From positions 1-13,201 of the forward strand of contig JADGRM010000031.1 in the NCBI GenBank assembly GCA_017880945.1: a stretch of 13,201 bases of DNA, read 5' to 3'. The notes beneath the pieces are model-generated. The model was not told where the DNA came from. It worked only from the letters and a program-made list of their open reading frames with translations, and made no database searches. Source of the DNA: Gallionella sp. (GTDB lineage: Bacteria > Pseudomonadota > Gammaproteobacteria > Burkholderiales > Gallionellaceae). Position numbers and translations under genes: made by a program. This document shows positions 1 to 7,236 of this stretch, one piece after another (the first letter of the stretch is position 1; every line of letters begins with the position of its first letter).

Positions 1-35
1 GATAGCCATGCACTAATCATTTAACAGGAGATGTC

Positions 36-374
36 ATGCTTAATCTTTCACGTATCACTGTAATTTTTCTTTCTATTCTTTTGCTCAGCGCATGTGGCTC
101 GGTCAAGTTGGGCCGGGACTTTGATGTGGGTGTATTCGCAGCCAAGCTCGAGCAGGGCGTTACCACACAAGTGCAGGTTCGCTCCTGGCTGGGTGAGCCC
201 ACCAGCGTGGGGGTCAGCTTGGCCACCGATGGCGAGCGCTTCGACGAGTGGGACTATTACTACGCCGAAGGCGAGATGGCTGATATGAGTACAGCCAAAG
301 TGAAAATCCTGCAGATCAAGTTTGACAAGCAAGGCAAAGTGCGCAGCTATAACTGGTCTGCATCCAGGCATTAA
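36..374 (+). CDS. BamE/SmpA-like outer-membrane lipoprotein
   Basis: A 112-residue protein. It begins with a short hydrophobic signal (about residues 6-18) ending in a lipobox, LLSAC, with Cys20 as the predicted lipidated residue, so it should be sorted by the Lol system and lack Asp at +2 (the next residues are Gly-Ser). The rest (about 30-110) follows the SmpA/OmlA/BamE pattern: a short helix region ending in a turn like 'LEQGVTT', then 'VRSWLGEPT', an aromatic 'EWDYYY' strand and a final strand ending 'GKVRSYNW'. BamE is a small accessory lipoprotein of the BAM beta-barrel assembly machine, but many paralogues with this fold have no assigned role, so I do not call it bamE. The ATG at 36 is supported by AGGAG at 26-30. 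It is convergent with the DsrE-like gene. Family-level call good, specific function unknown. Confidence 0.8.
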   Translation: MLNLSRITVIFLSILLLSACGSVKLGRDFDVGVFAAKLEQGVTTQVQVRSWLGEPTSVGVSLATDGERFDEWDYYYAEGEMADMSTAKVKILQIKFDKQGKVRSYNWSASRH

Positions 375-384
375 AAATTACAAA

Positions 385-413
385 GGGGGGCAGGTTCTAG
401 CCTGTCCATCCCC
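385..413. terminator. possible bidirectional hairpin terminator
   Basis: Between two convergent genes, GGGCAGG (388-394) pairs with CCTGTCC (401-407) around a six-base loop, with one G-T wobble. The flanking G-run (385-387) and C-run (410-413) can extend the stem. There is no clear T-tract on either strand, so termination is inferred from position and structure only. Confidence 0.35.
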
Positions 414-510
414 TTCTGGAAAACCAAACCGATGCTCAGTTCATGAGCGACGTGTATTTAGTACGGCGGCTTGACGCGAGGTACAGAAGCTGTTTTATGC
501 CCGCTGCACA

Positions 511-942
511 CTACGGGCGAATGTAAGCGTAGCCTTCCCTTTCCTTTTTAATGATCTCAACTACTCCTGATGGAACGTAGCTGGTATTCGGGAGCATGTC
601 GTCATTCGTCAATTTCATGCCCTTCATCGTGTTTTGACAAGCGACTATAGCGATCCCCGTCTGTTTGGCTTCTTCTATCCGTTTTGCGATTACGGAGTCT
701 GATTTCAGCATGCCAATTCCGGGACCGTAGGTGACGATCTCGATATCCACCTTGCCCGCCCCGTACGCTTGCTGAATGTTTTTAGCATTGTTGAGTGCCA
801 GATTCCATTTGCTGGTATCTGCATCGCTTACCTGTATAACCACCCTTTCTTTGGCTGCGGGTGCTTCAGCGGCTGTTGTATTGAGTGATGCGAGAGATAG
901 AGAAAGAGCAAGTGAGCCAGCCAATATATTGATATATTTCAT
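511..942 (-). CDS. secreted DsrE-family protein
   Basis: A 143-residue protein. Residues 1-25 form a Sec signal peptide (Lys2, hydrophobic core about 6-20, an Ala-rich 'TTAAEA' cleavage zone), so the mature protein should be periplasmic. The mature part has the DsrE/DsrF-like layout: a first strand 'RVVIQVSD', a helix 'WNLALNNAKNIQQAYG', a second strand 'VDIEIVTYGPGIGML', then 'GIAIVACQNTM' with the only cysteine, Cys102, in the place of the conserved family Cys. DsrE-family proteins often bind or relay sulfur on a cysteine. Periplasmic single-domain versions are common in proteobacteria but poorly characterised. The start at 942 is supported by AAGGA on the minus strand (951-955). It is divergent from the TMEM175-like gene. 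Fold call good, role in sulfur chemistry only inferred. Confidence 0.8.
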   Translation of the reverse strand: MKYINILAGSLALSLSLASLNTTAAEAPAAKERVVIQVSDADTSKWNLALNNAKNIQQAYGAGKVDIEIVTYGPGIGMLKSDSVIAKRIEEAKQTGIAIVACQNTMKGMKLTNDDMLPNTSYVPSGVVEIIKKEREGYAYIRP

Positions 943-1076
943 TTCATGTTTCCTTGTGAGTTATAAAAGTTGCAGCCGTCTAGACAACTATAGTCCTTTA
1001 GTGGACGGGATGATGCAGATTACTCCGGATGTTTTAAAATTCAAGTGCCAGATTGTCGCAACGAAAGGGAGAGGCT

Positions 1077-1655
1077 ATGGGAAAGACTCGTTTGGAAGCA
1101 TTCAGTGATGGCGTGATCGCGGTCATCATCACGATCATGGTGCTGGAGATGAAAGTACCGCACGGTTCGGATTGGCAGTCGCTGCAACCGTTACTGCCGG
1201 TCTTTCTGAGTTACGTGCTCAGCTTTGTCTACATCGGCATCTACTGGAACAACCATCACCATATGTTGCATACATTGCAACATGTCAACGGTCGTGTGTT
1301 GTGGGCGAATCTGCATCTGCTGTTCTGGTTGTCGCTGGTGCCGTTCGTGACCGGCTGGATGGGCGAGAACCATTTCGCCGCGCTGCCCACTTCGCTATAC
1401 GGGGTGGTGCTGTTCATGGCGGCGATGGCTTACTTGATATTGCAGAACTGCATCATCTCGGTCAGCGGCGGAAAGGATGCGCTGTTGGCCAAAGCGGTAG
1501 GGCATGATCGCAAGGGTAAGGCCTCGCAATTGATGTATGCCATCGCAATCCCGGCGGCTTTCTGGAATCAATGGCTGTCCGATGCGCTCTACGTCGCGGT
1601 CGCTGTCATGTGGCTGATCCCCGACAAGCGCATCGAGCGGGTCATTGCCGAATAA
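1077..1655 (+). CDS. TMEM175-family (DUF1211) potassium channel protein
   Basis: A 192-residue integral membrane protein with about six predicted membrane segments (roughly 8-27, 38-57, 79-94, 105-125, 150-166 and 168-182). The first segment carries the family signature FSDGVIA (residues 9-15). The second ends in a Trp/His-rich 'YWNNHHHMLH' (56-65), also typical of the family. Bacterial TMEM175 proteins are single-repeat channels that assemble as tetramers and conduct K+ weakly selectively, whereas the animal lysosomal protein has two repeats. I chose the ATG at 1077 because AGGGAG lies just upstream (about 1067-1072). An in-frame TTG at 1053 would put that SD inside the gene. Only 33 bp separate it from the YaiI-like gene, so the two may be co-transcribed, though no functional link is evident. 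Confidence 0.88.
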   Translation: MGKTRLEAFSDGVIAVIITIMVLEMKVPHGSDWQSLQPLLPVFLSYVLSFVYIGIYWNNHHHMLHTLQHVNGRVLWANLHLLFWLSLVPFVTGWMGENHFAALPTSLYGVVLFMAAMAYLILQNCIISVSGGKDALLAKAVGHDRKGKASQLMYAIAIPAAFWNQWLSDALYVAVAVMWLIPDKRIERVIAE

Positions 1656-1688
1656 CATCGCCATCATCACAGAATCGGGAGACGCGTA

Positions 1689-2156
1689 ATGCAGATTTGG
1701 GTGGATGCCGATGCGTGTCCCAAGGTCATCAAGGAAATCCTGTTTCGTGCCGCGGAAAGGCGGCAGATTCTACTGACGCTGGTAGCGAACAAGCTGCTCT
1801 ATTGCCCGCCTTCGCAATATATCCGCGCCCTGCAGGTACCGGCGGGTTTCGATGTGGCCGATAACAAGATCGCCGACTTGGTCGAGCAGGGTGACCTGGT
1901 GATTACCGCCGATATTCCGCTTGCCGCCGATGTGATCGCGCGTGGCGGCCATGCCTTGAATCCGCGCGGAGAGTTTTATACCAAAGACACGATCCAGGAG
2001 CGGCTGACGATGCGCAATTTCATGGATGGCCTGCGCGGCAGCGGTGTGGATACGGGCGGTCCGCCGACATTCAGCCAGGGCGACCGTCAGTCATTCGCGA
2101 ACCAGCTGGATAAGTTTCTGGTCAAAAATGTTATTCATCCCGCGAATTCGAGGTGA
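1689..2156 (+). CDS. yaiI: UPF0178 (YaiI/YqxD, DUF188) family protein
   Basis: A 155-residue protein covering the whole UPF0178 family (E. coli YaiI is about 150 residues). Visible family motifs are the N-terminal 'MQIWVDADACP' with acidic residues Asp6 and Asp8, the mid-region 'GDLVITADIPLAAD' and 'NPRGEFY', and the later 'RNFMDGLR'. The acidic N-terminal strand and second acidic motif fit the PIN-like nuclease fold assigned to this family, but I know of no established biochemical function. It is cytosolic, with no signal peptide. GGGAG at 1677-1681 gives a 7-base spacing to the ATG. It follows the channel gene closely and may share its transcript. Confidence 0.88.
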   Translation: MQIWVDADACPKVIKEILFRAAERRQILLTLVANKLLYCPPSQYIRALQVPAGFDVADNKIADLVEQGDLVITADIPLAADVIARGGHALNPRGEFYTKDTIQERLTMRNFMDGLRGSGVDTGGPPTFSQGDRQSFANQLDKFLVKNVIHPANSR

Positions 2157-2295
2157 GTTGAGCAAATTATTTGTTGCGTTTTTCTTGTTCTTGTCGCGTA
2201 CCAGAAAGTGTCAAGGTATTCGCGCGGCACGGTTCGCCGGATAGTTGGTCTGGCGTGATGAACTAGCGTATGCTTTGCGTGTCCATCCGAACCGC

Positions 2296-2301
2296 AGGAG
2301 G
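2296..2301 (+). promoter_or_regulatory. ribosome binding site that decides the lipoprotein start
   Basis: A full AGGAGG lies 7 bases before the ATG at 2309. The other in-frame ATG at 2303 would be only one base from it, and that at 2270 lies upstream of it, so 2309 is the best start. Confidence 0.7.
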
Positions 2302-2308
2302 TATGAAA

Positions 2309-2944
2309 ATGAAACATGTTTTACGCAACCCAATCGGGCGCAACCCATTGGGTTATTTGACGATCATTGCAATGCTGCTAACAGCATGCGCCACAACTCA
2401 GCTTAACACCGTCTGGAAAGACCCAAACTATCAGGCGCGCCCCGCCAAGATCATGGTCATCGGGGTGGCCAGAAATCCGATCAACAGGAGACTCTTCGAG
2501 GATGAGTTTGTCTCGCAACTCAAGGCTCGCGGGACGGATGCGATCGCGAGCTATACCGTCCTGCCCGACAGGCAGCAGGATGATCACGTGGCCATCGCCG
2601 CCAAGGTGAAAGAGCTGGGAGCCGACACGATACTCATCACCAGGCTGGTGAGCAAAAAGATCGTGCAAACTTATGTGTCTGGAACTGCTTATTTCCCGCC
2701 GCCTTATTACGGTTCATGGCCTGACTATTATGGGTATGGCTATAACTATATGTATACGCCGGGCTATATCGCCGAGGACGAGTATGCCGTCATCGAGACC
2801 AATCTGTATGAAGCCCGAAGCGACAAGCTGGTCTGGGCCGCTTCTTCTGAAACAGGTATCAGCGATTCGGATCTGAGTGTCATCCAGGGTTACATCGCGG
2901 TCATGGTGAAGAACATGATCGGACTGGGATTGCTGGGCAAATAA
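2309..2944 (+). CDS. Tyr-rich DUF4136-like lipoprotein
   Basis: A 211-residue lipoprotein. It has a somewhat long N-terminal region, a hydrophobic stretch (about 15-26) and a lipobox LLTAC with Cys27. After the cysteine, 'LNTVWKDPNY' followed by 'KIMVIGVARNPINRRLFED' resembles the start of DUF4136-like proteins. A helix 'HVAIAAKVKELGADTILITRL' and a late strand 'AVIETNLYEARSDKLVWAA' continue that pattern. Residues about 128-153 form an unusual Pro/Tyr/Gly-rich loop (for example PPPYYGSWPDYYGYGY), probably an exposed insert between strands. It should sit in the outer membrane facing the periplasm. Function is unknown, and the family assignment is from pattern memory and moderate. No terminator or promoter is clear in the 152 bp upstream. 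Confidence 0.75.
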   Translation: MKHVLRNPIGRNPLGYLTIIAMLLTACATTQLNTVWKDPNYQARPAKIMVIGVARNPINRRLFEDEFVSQLKARGTDAIASYTVLPDRQQDDHVAIAAKVKELGADTILITRLVSKKIVQTYVSGTAYFPPPYYGSWPDYYGYGYNYMYTPGYIAEDEYAVIETNLYEARSDKLVWAASSETGISDSDLSVIQGYIAVMVKNMIGLGLLGK

Positions 2945-2971
2945 CCCAACTTTCACACGTGCGTTAGCAGT

Positions 2972-3035
2972 GCCCGTTTGATTCTCCAGCCTGATCAAAA
3001 TCTGGGCGTTTCAAACTCCGGGCGTATCAAATAAA
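2972..3035 (+). repeat. degenerate 16-bp periodic repeat before radA
   Basis: Four consecutive 16-base units begin at 2972, 2988, 3004 and 3020. The last two are closest, sharing GGGCGT-x-TCAAA (11 of 12 bases). The first shares 11 of 16 bases with the third. TCAAA recurs at 2995, 3011 and 3027, exactly 16 bases apart. In addition, TTTGAT (2977-2982) and ATCAAA (2994-2999) form an inverted repeat. The block ends just before the radA ribosome binding site. It could be an operator array or a decayed tandem duplication. Confidence 0.45.
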
Positions 3036-3043
3036 AGGCAGGC

Positions 3044-4402
3044 ATGGCAAAAGCAAAAACGATTTATTCCTGCACCGAGTGCGGCGGACAGGTACCGAAA
3101 TGGCAGGGGCAGTGTCCGCATTGCGATGCGTGGAACACGCTGGTGGAGAGTGTGGCAGAGGTGGCGGTGAGCGGGAAGAATCGTTTCAGCGCGCTGGCGG
3201 CAACAGGCAAGGTGCAGATGCTCGCCGAGGTGGCTGCAACAGAAGTACCGCGCACGCCCACCGGCATCGCCGAATTTGATCGCGTGCTGGGCGGCGGGCT
3301 GGTGCAGGGCGCAGTGGTGCTGATCGGCGGCGACCCCGGCATCGGCAAATCCACGCTGCTGTTGCAGACGCTGGCGCATCTCTCTACGCATAAAAAAGTA
3401 CTGTATGTCAGCGGCGAGGAATCGACGCAGCAGATCGCTTTGCGCGCCAAGCGCCTGGTGCTGGATGCGCGCGGGATGCATCTGCTGGCGGAGATACAGC
3501 TGGAAAAGATCCAGGCGGCCATCGCTCATGAGAAGCCTGACGTGGTGGTGATCGATTCGATCCAGACCGTGTATTCCGAGCAACTGACTTCCGCGCCCGG
3601 CTCGGTGTCGCAGGTGCGCGAATGCGCGGCGCAACTCACCCGCGTCGCCAAGAGCACTGATGTCACCATGATATTGGTCGGGCACGTCACCAAGGAAGGT
3701 GCGCTGGCCGGGCCGCGCGTGCTGGAACACATCGTGGACACGGTGCTGTATTTCGAGGGTGATACCCATTCCAGTTTCCGTCTGGTGCGCGCGTTCAAAA
3801 ACCGCTTCGGTGCGGTGAATGAACTCGGCGTGTTCGCGATGACCGAGAAAGGCTTGCGCGAAGTGAGCAATCCATCCGCGCTGTTCCTGTCGCAGCATGG
3901 CGCGCAGGTGGCCGGTTCGTGCGTGATGGTGACGCAGGAGGGCACGCGTCCGTTGCTGGTCGAGATACAGGCGCTGCTCGACGAGGCGCACTCACCCAGT
4001 CCGCGCCGCCTGTCATTGGGTCTGGAGCAGAACCGCCTGGCGATGCTGCTGGCCGTGCTGCACCGCCATGCGGGCATCGCCTGTTTTGATCAGGACGTGT
4101 TCATCAATGCGGTGGGCGGGGTGAAGATCACCGAGCCGGGCGCCGACCTCGCGGTGCTGCTCGCCATCGTGTCCTCGCTCAAGAACAAACCGCTGCCGGA
4201 AAAACTGGTCGTGTTCGGTGAAGTCGGCCTTGCCGGGGAAATTCGCCCGGTACAACGCGGTCAGGAACGTTTGAAAGAGGCCGCCAAGCTGGGCTTCACG
4301 CAGGCGATCATCCCCAAGGCGAATGCGCCGAAACAAAAGATTGCCGGCATGGAAATCATCGCGGTGGAGCGGGTGGAGGAGGCGGTCGACAGGATGAGGT
4401 AG
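3044..4402 (+). CDS. radA: DNA repair protein RadA (Sms)
   Basis: A 452-residue protein of the usual RadA length. In order it has an N-terminal C4 zinc finger (Cys10, Cys13, Cys24, Cys27), a RecA-like ATPase with Walker A GDPGIGKST (96-104) and Walker B VVVID (167-171), the RadA-specific KNRFG motif (252-256), and a C-terminal Lon-protease-like domain (about 280-452) that lacks proteolytic activity in the family. RadA acts as a hexameric helicase-like motor that extends heteroduplex and promotes branch migration with RecA during recombinational repair. The ATG at 3044 is preceded by AAGG at 3035-3038, and the N-terminus matches the family start just before the zinc finger. All key motifs are intact. 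It is transcribed with its own short leader and followed by a small hairpin before the fatty-acid genes, so it is probably a separate unit. Confidence 0.97.
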   Translation: MAKAKTIYSCTECGGQVPKWQGQCPHCDAWNTLVESVAEVAVSGKNRFSALAATGKVQMLAEVAATEVPRTPTGIAEFDRVLGGGLVQGAVVLIGGDPGIGKSTLLLQTLAHLSTHKKVLYVSGEESTQQIALRAKRLVLDARGMHLLAEIQLEKIQAAIAHEKPDVVVIDSIQTVYSEQLTSAPGSVSQVRECAAQLTRVAKSTDVTMILVGHVTKEGALAGPRVLEHIVDTVLYFEGDTHSSFRLVRAFKNRFGAVNELGVFAMTEKGLREVSNPSALFLSQHGAQVAGSCVMVTQEGTRPLLVEIQALLDEAHSPSPRRLSLGLEQNRLAMLLAVLHRHAGIACFDQDVFINAVGGVKITEPGADLAVLLAIVSSLKNKPLPEKLVVFGEVGLAGEIRPVQRGQERLKEAAKLGFTQAIIPKANAPKQKIAGMEIIAVERVEEAVDRMR

Positions 4403-4405
4403 AGG

Positions 4406-4419
4406 CACGGTGTGCCGTG
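4406..4419 (+). terminator. weak hairpin after radA
   Basis: CACGG (4406-4410) pairs perfectly with CCGTG (4415-4419) around TGTG, starting three bases after the radA stop. The downstream sequence is T/G-rich rather than a clean T-run, so it would be an inefficient intrinsic terminator at best. Confidence 0.35.
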
Positions 4420-4499
4420 TTCCTACATTGTTGTGTTGTTAGTTGTATCGCGTTAAAGTGCGGATGCTCGAAAAAAATAAATCTGGAGACGAAACTATC

Positions 4500-6935
4500 A
4501 TGGCATTAACTCTTCTGGTGGCACTGGCGATATTCATCATGCTCGCGTTTTTCCGCGCCTCGATCACCAGCTGGGTGTTGGCAATGATGGTGATTGTGCC
4601 GGTGATCTCGATACAGGCGAGCTTTTCGGACGACGTGTTGATGGTGGTTGGCGGCGTGCTGCTGTTGTTTATCGTGTTCTTCGGAATTCCTGTCCTGCGC
4701 CGTAACGTGGTGAGCGGAGCAGTGCTTAAAGTATTCCGCAAAATCCTCCCTCAAATTTCTGCCACAGAACAGGAAGCGATCGATGCCGGCACGGTTTGGT
4801 GGGATGGCGAATTGTTCAGCGGCAATCCGGATTGGGACAAGCTGCTGGCCTTTCCAAAGTGCGGAATAAGTGCGCGGGAACAAGCCTTTCTCGACAACGA
4901 AGTCGAACAGCTGTGTGCGATGCTGGACGACTGGGACATCACGCACAATCGCGCCGACCTTCCCCCCGAAGTCTGGCAGTTCATCAAGGACAAGGGTTTC
5001 TTCGGCATGATCATTCCGAAGCGTTACGGCGGGCTGGAATTTTCCGCGCAGGCGCATTCGGCAGTGGTGAGCAAAGTGGCATCGCGTAGCGGCACGGGTG
5101 CGGTGACGGTGATGGTGCCGAATTCCCTCGGGCCGGCCGAACTGTTGTTGCACTACGGCACGGACGAGCAAAAGGAAAAATATTTGCATCGTTTGGCCAA
5201 GGGCCTGGAAGTGCCTTGCTTCGCGTTGACCGGCCCGTTCGCCGGTTCCGATGCCGGCGCGATTCCCGATTACGGCGTGGTGTGCCACGGTGAGTTTGCC
5301 GGTCAGCAGAACGTGCTGGGTATACGCATGACCTGGGAGAAGCGCTATATCACGCTGGCTCCGGCGGCCACGCTGCTCGGTCTGGCTTTCAAGCTGTATG
5401 ACCCGGAACGCCTGCTCGGCGGAGAAACCAGTCGCGGCATCACCCTCGCGCTGATTCCCACCGATACCCCGGGTGTGCAGATCGGTCGGCGTCATTTTCC
5501 GCTGAATTCCGCCTTTTTGAACGGCCCGACGCAGGGCAAGGATGTGTTCATCCCGATGGATTACATCATCGGCGGCACATCACGCGTGGGGCAGGGCTGG
5601 CGCATGCTGATGGAATGCCTGGCGGCAGGCCGTTCGATCTCATTGCCGGCCAGCAGCATCGGCGGCATGAAGCTGGTCACGCGTACCTGCGGTGCATATG
5701 GCCGGGTGCGCAAACAATTCAAGGTACCGGTCGGGAAATTCGAGGGCGTGGAAGAGCCATTGGCGCGCATCGGCGCTCACACCTATATGGTCGATGCGGC
5801 ACGCCGTTTCACCGCGTTGGCAGTGGACTTGGGCGAAAAACCGTCGGTGATTTCAGCCATCGTCAAATACCATTCCACAGAGCGTTGCCGCATCGTCATC
5901 AACGACGCGATGGATGTGCACGGCGGCAAGGGCATCAGCCTCGGACCGGACAATTATCTGGGGCGCTTTTACCAGCAGATGCCGGTCGCCATCACCGTGG
6001 AAGGCGCGAATATCCTGACGCGCACGCTGATGATCTTCGGCCAGGGCGCAATCCGTTCTCATCCCTATGTGCTGAAAGAAATCGCCGCCACGCAAGATCG
6101 TGACCATAACCGGGCCCTGCACCTATTCGACGAGGCGCTGTTCGGACACATCACGTTTGCATTGAGCAATGCCGCGCGCAGCCTGGTGTTCGGGTTGACC
6201 GGCGGTCGTGGCATTGAAACACCCGAGGGGATCGAAACCCACCGCTACTACCAGCAATTGACGCGCTTCTCGGCAGCTTTTGCGTTGAGCGCGGATGTGG
6301 CCATGGCCGTGTTGGGCGGTGCGTTGAAGCGGCGCGAGAAGATCTCTGCGCGTCTGGGTGATGTATTGAGCCTGCTGTATTTATGCTCGGCGGCGTTGAA
6401 ACGCTTCGAAGACGATGGTCGTCCCGCCGAAGATCTGCCTTTGCTGGATTGGGCTATGCAAGACGCGCTGTACAATATCCAGCAAGCTTTCAACGGCGTG
6501 ATCCAGAATTTCCCGAACGCCTTGGTGCGGGGGTTGCTGAGCATTCTGATCTTCCCGCTGGGACGGTGTTTTTCTCCTCCATCCGATCATCTCGGACATC
6601 AGATCGCCACGCTGCTGATGCAACCCGGCGCGGCGCGCGATCGTTTGACTGCCGGAATATACATACCGGACGATGAGCAGGATGCGGTGGGTGCGTTGGA
6701 AGCAGCACTCGAAAGTACTTTGGCTAGTGAGCCGTTGCTGGTCAGGCTGGAAGAAGCACGCAAGGCGGGCAAGCTGAAAGCACTCGAGGAATTGTTGCGC
6801 ATCGCCGAAGCGCGTGACCAGGGCATTATTACTGCGGGCGAAGCTTTGCAATTGGAGCGCGACTACGCGTTGCGCCGCAAGGTCATCATGGTGGATGATT
6901 TTGCCCCTGGGCAGTTGCGGGCGGCGGTTGGATAA
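4500..6935 (+). CDS. fadE: membrane-anchored acyl-CoA dehydrogenase FadE
   Basis: An 811-residue protein, close to E. coli FadE (814). It oxidises acyl-CoA to trans-2-enoyl-CoA with FAD, the first step of beta-oxidation, passing electrons on to the respiratory chain. The N-terminus has two or three hydrophobic segments (about 2-20, 22-40, 47-66) that would anchor it in the inner membrane. After these, many stretches match FadE as I recall it: 'EAIDAGTVWWDGELF', 'DLPPEVW', 'GMIIPKRYGGLEFSA', 'VPNSLGP', 'HYGTDEQK', 'IGRRHFPLN', 'VFIPMDYIIGG' and 'AITVEGANILTR'. In the flavin-binding loop, residues 240-253, the motif reads LTGPFAGSDAG, where E. coli FadE has LTSPEAGSDAG, a local substitution. 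The ATG at 4500 has GGAG at 4485-4488. An in-frame TTG at 4443 would add an unlikely polar extension ahead of the membrane segment. It heads the fatty-acid gene cluster. Confidence 0.95.
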   Translation: MALTLLVALAIFIMLAFFRASITSWVLAMMVIVPVISIQASFSDDVLMVVGGVLLLFIVFFGIPVLRRNVVSGAVLKVFRKILPQISATEQEAIDAGTVWWDGELFSGNPDWDKLLAFPKCGISAREQAFLDNEVEQLCAMLDDWDITHNRADLPPEVWQFIKDKGFFGMIIPKRYGGLEFSAQAHSAVVSKVASRSGTGAVTVMVPNSLGPAELLLHYGTDEQKEKYLHRLAKGLEVPCFALTGPFAGSDAGAIPDYGVVCHGEFAGQQNVLGIRMTWEKRYITLAPAATLLGLAFKLYDPERLLGGETSRGITLALIPTDTPGVQIGRRHFPLNSAFLNGPTQGKDVFIPMDYIIGGTSRVGQGWRMLMECLAAGRSISLPASSIGGMKLVTRTCGAYGRVRKQFKVPVGKFEGVEEPLARIGAHTYMVDAARRFTALAVDLGEKPSVISAIVKYHSTERCRIVINDAMDVHGGKGISLGPDNYLGRFYQQMPVAITVEGANILTRTLMIFGQGAIRSHPYVLKEIAATQDRDHNRALHLFDEALFGHITFALSNAARSLVFGLTGGRGIETPEGIETHRYYQQLTRFSAAFALSADVAMAVLGGALKRREKISARLGDVLSLLYLCSAALKRFEDDGRPAEDLPLLDWAMQDALYNIQQAFNGVIQNFPNALVRGLLSILIFPLGRCFSPPSDHLGHQIATLLMQPGAARDRLTAGIYIPDDEQDAVGALEAALESTLASEPLLVRLEEARKAGKLKALEELLRIAEARDQGIITAGEALQLERDYALRRKVIMVDDFAPGQLRAAVG

Positions 6936-6938
6936 ATA

Positions 6939-6958
6939 GGGTGATTGAAAAATCATCC
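6939..6958 (+). terminator. GNRA-capped hairpin after fadE
   Basis: Three bases after the fadE stop, GGGTGATT (6939-6946) pairs with AATCATCC (6951-6958), with one G-T wobble, closing a GAAA tetraloop. There is no T-tract after it, so it may stabilise the mRNA 3' end or act as a weak or Rho-assisted terminator. Confidence 0.4.
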
Positions 6959-6977
6959 GGGCGTGCTGGCATGGTGA

Positions 6978-7013
6978 CGGGCTTAAGTGTTGTACATGGG
7001 ATATCCAAGCCCG
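6978..7013. repeat. 7-bp inverted repeat with 22-base loop
   Basis: CGGGCTT (6978-6984) is exactly complementary to AAGCCCG (7007-7013). The loop contains the palindrome GGATATCC. It could be a second structural element of the fadE 3' region or an operator for the downstream genes. No T-run follows. Confidence 0.35.
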
Positions 7014-7236
7014 GATTTGCGATCAGCTGTTTTACTGCTTGTCTGCTTAAAACGCTTCCCGTGACTGTGCTGCGGGGAAAGCCTCTTGCTTGCATGTGAA
7101 TCATAAGTAACCGGAAATGGTTGGTCTGCGGTGCATGCGCGATAGCTGACGATACGATCGGTGATGCCGGGCACTCGTCGAATGGGTTCGGGACAGATAT
7201 GCTGGCTCTATGACTAAACCGAATGGGATCCTGGCA

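Larger units (their letters stand above)
6936..7236. other. intergenic gap with two hairpins
   Basis: About 300 bases without a recognisable gene lie between fadE and the SDR gene. I see two stem-loops (6939-6958 and 6978-7013) near the left end. The rest holds no convincing gene, promoter or repeat. If the SDR starts at the earlier in-frame ATG (7210), the gap is 274 bases. Confidence 0.6.

Noticed and set aside
499..518. GCCCG/CGGGC hairpin overlapping the DsrE stop codon
   Set aside because: The ten-base loop contains the stop codon and no T-tract follows on either strand, so it is more likely chance than a terminator.
960..987. Sigma70-like promoter for the DsrE gene (AGACAA at 982-987 and GTTATA at 960-965 on the + strand, read in reverse)
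   Set aside because: The boxes are 16 bases apart and fair matches, but transcription would begin at about the ribosome binding site (951-955), leaving it partly untranscribed.
1053..1076. Upstream TTG start for the TMEM175-like gene
   Set aside because: The strong AGGGAG lies between it and the ATG at 1077, and the ATG product begins at the usual family distance from the FSDG motif.
3011..3991. A 326-codon open frame on the minus strand opposite radA
   Set aside because: It is the mirror of a strongly GC-biased real gene. Its product is rich in His, Arg and Gln with no recognisable domain, and radA on the + strand is unmistakable.
4431..4459. Promoter for fadE (TTGTGT and TAAAGT, 17 bases apart)
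   Set aside because: Both boxes are poor matches in a T/G-rich stretch. It cannot be told from chance.
4443..4499. Upstream TTG start for fadE
   Set aside because: It would add 19 mostly charged residues before the membrane segment. The ATG at 4500 matches the family N-terminus and has GGAG upstream.
4506..5495. A 329-codon minus-strand frame opposite fadE
   Set aside because: It has the same mirror-frame composition, no ribosome binding site logic or family motifs, and overlaps a clear FadE.
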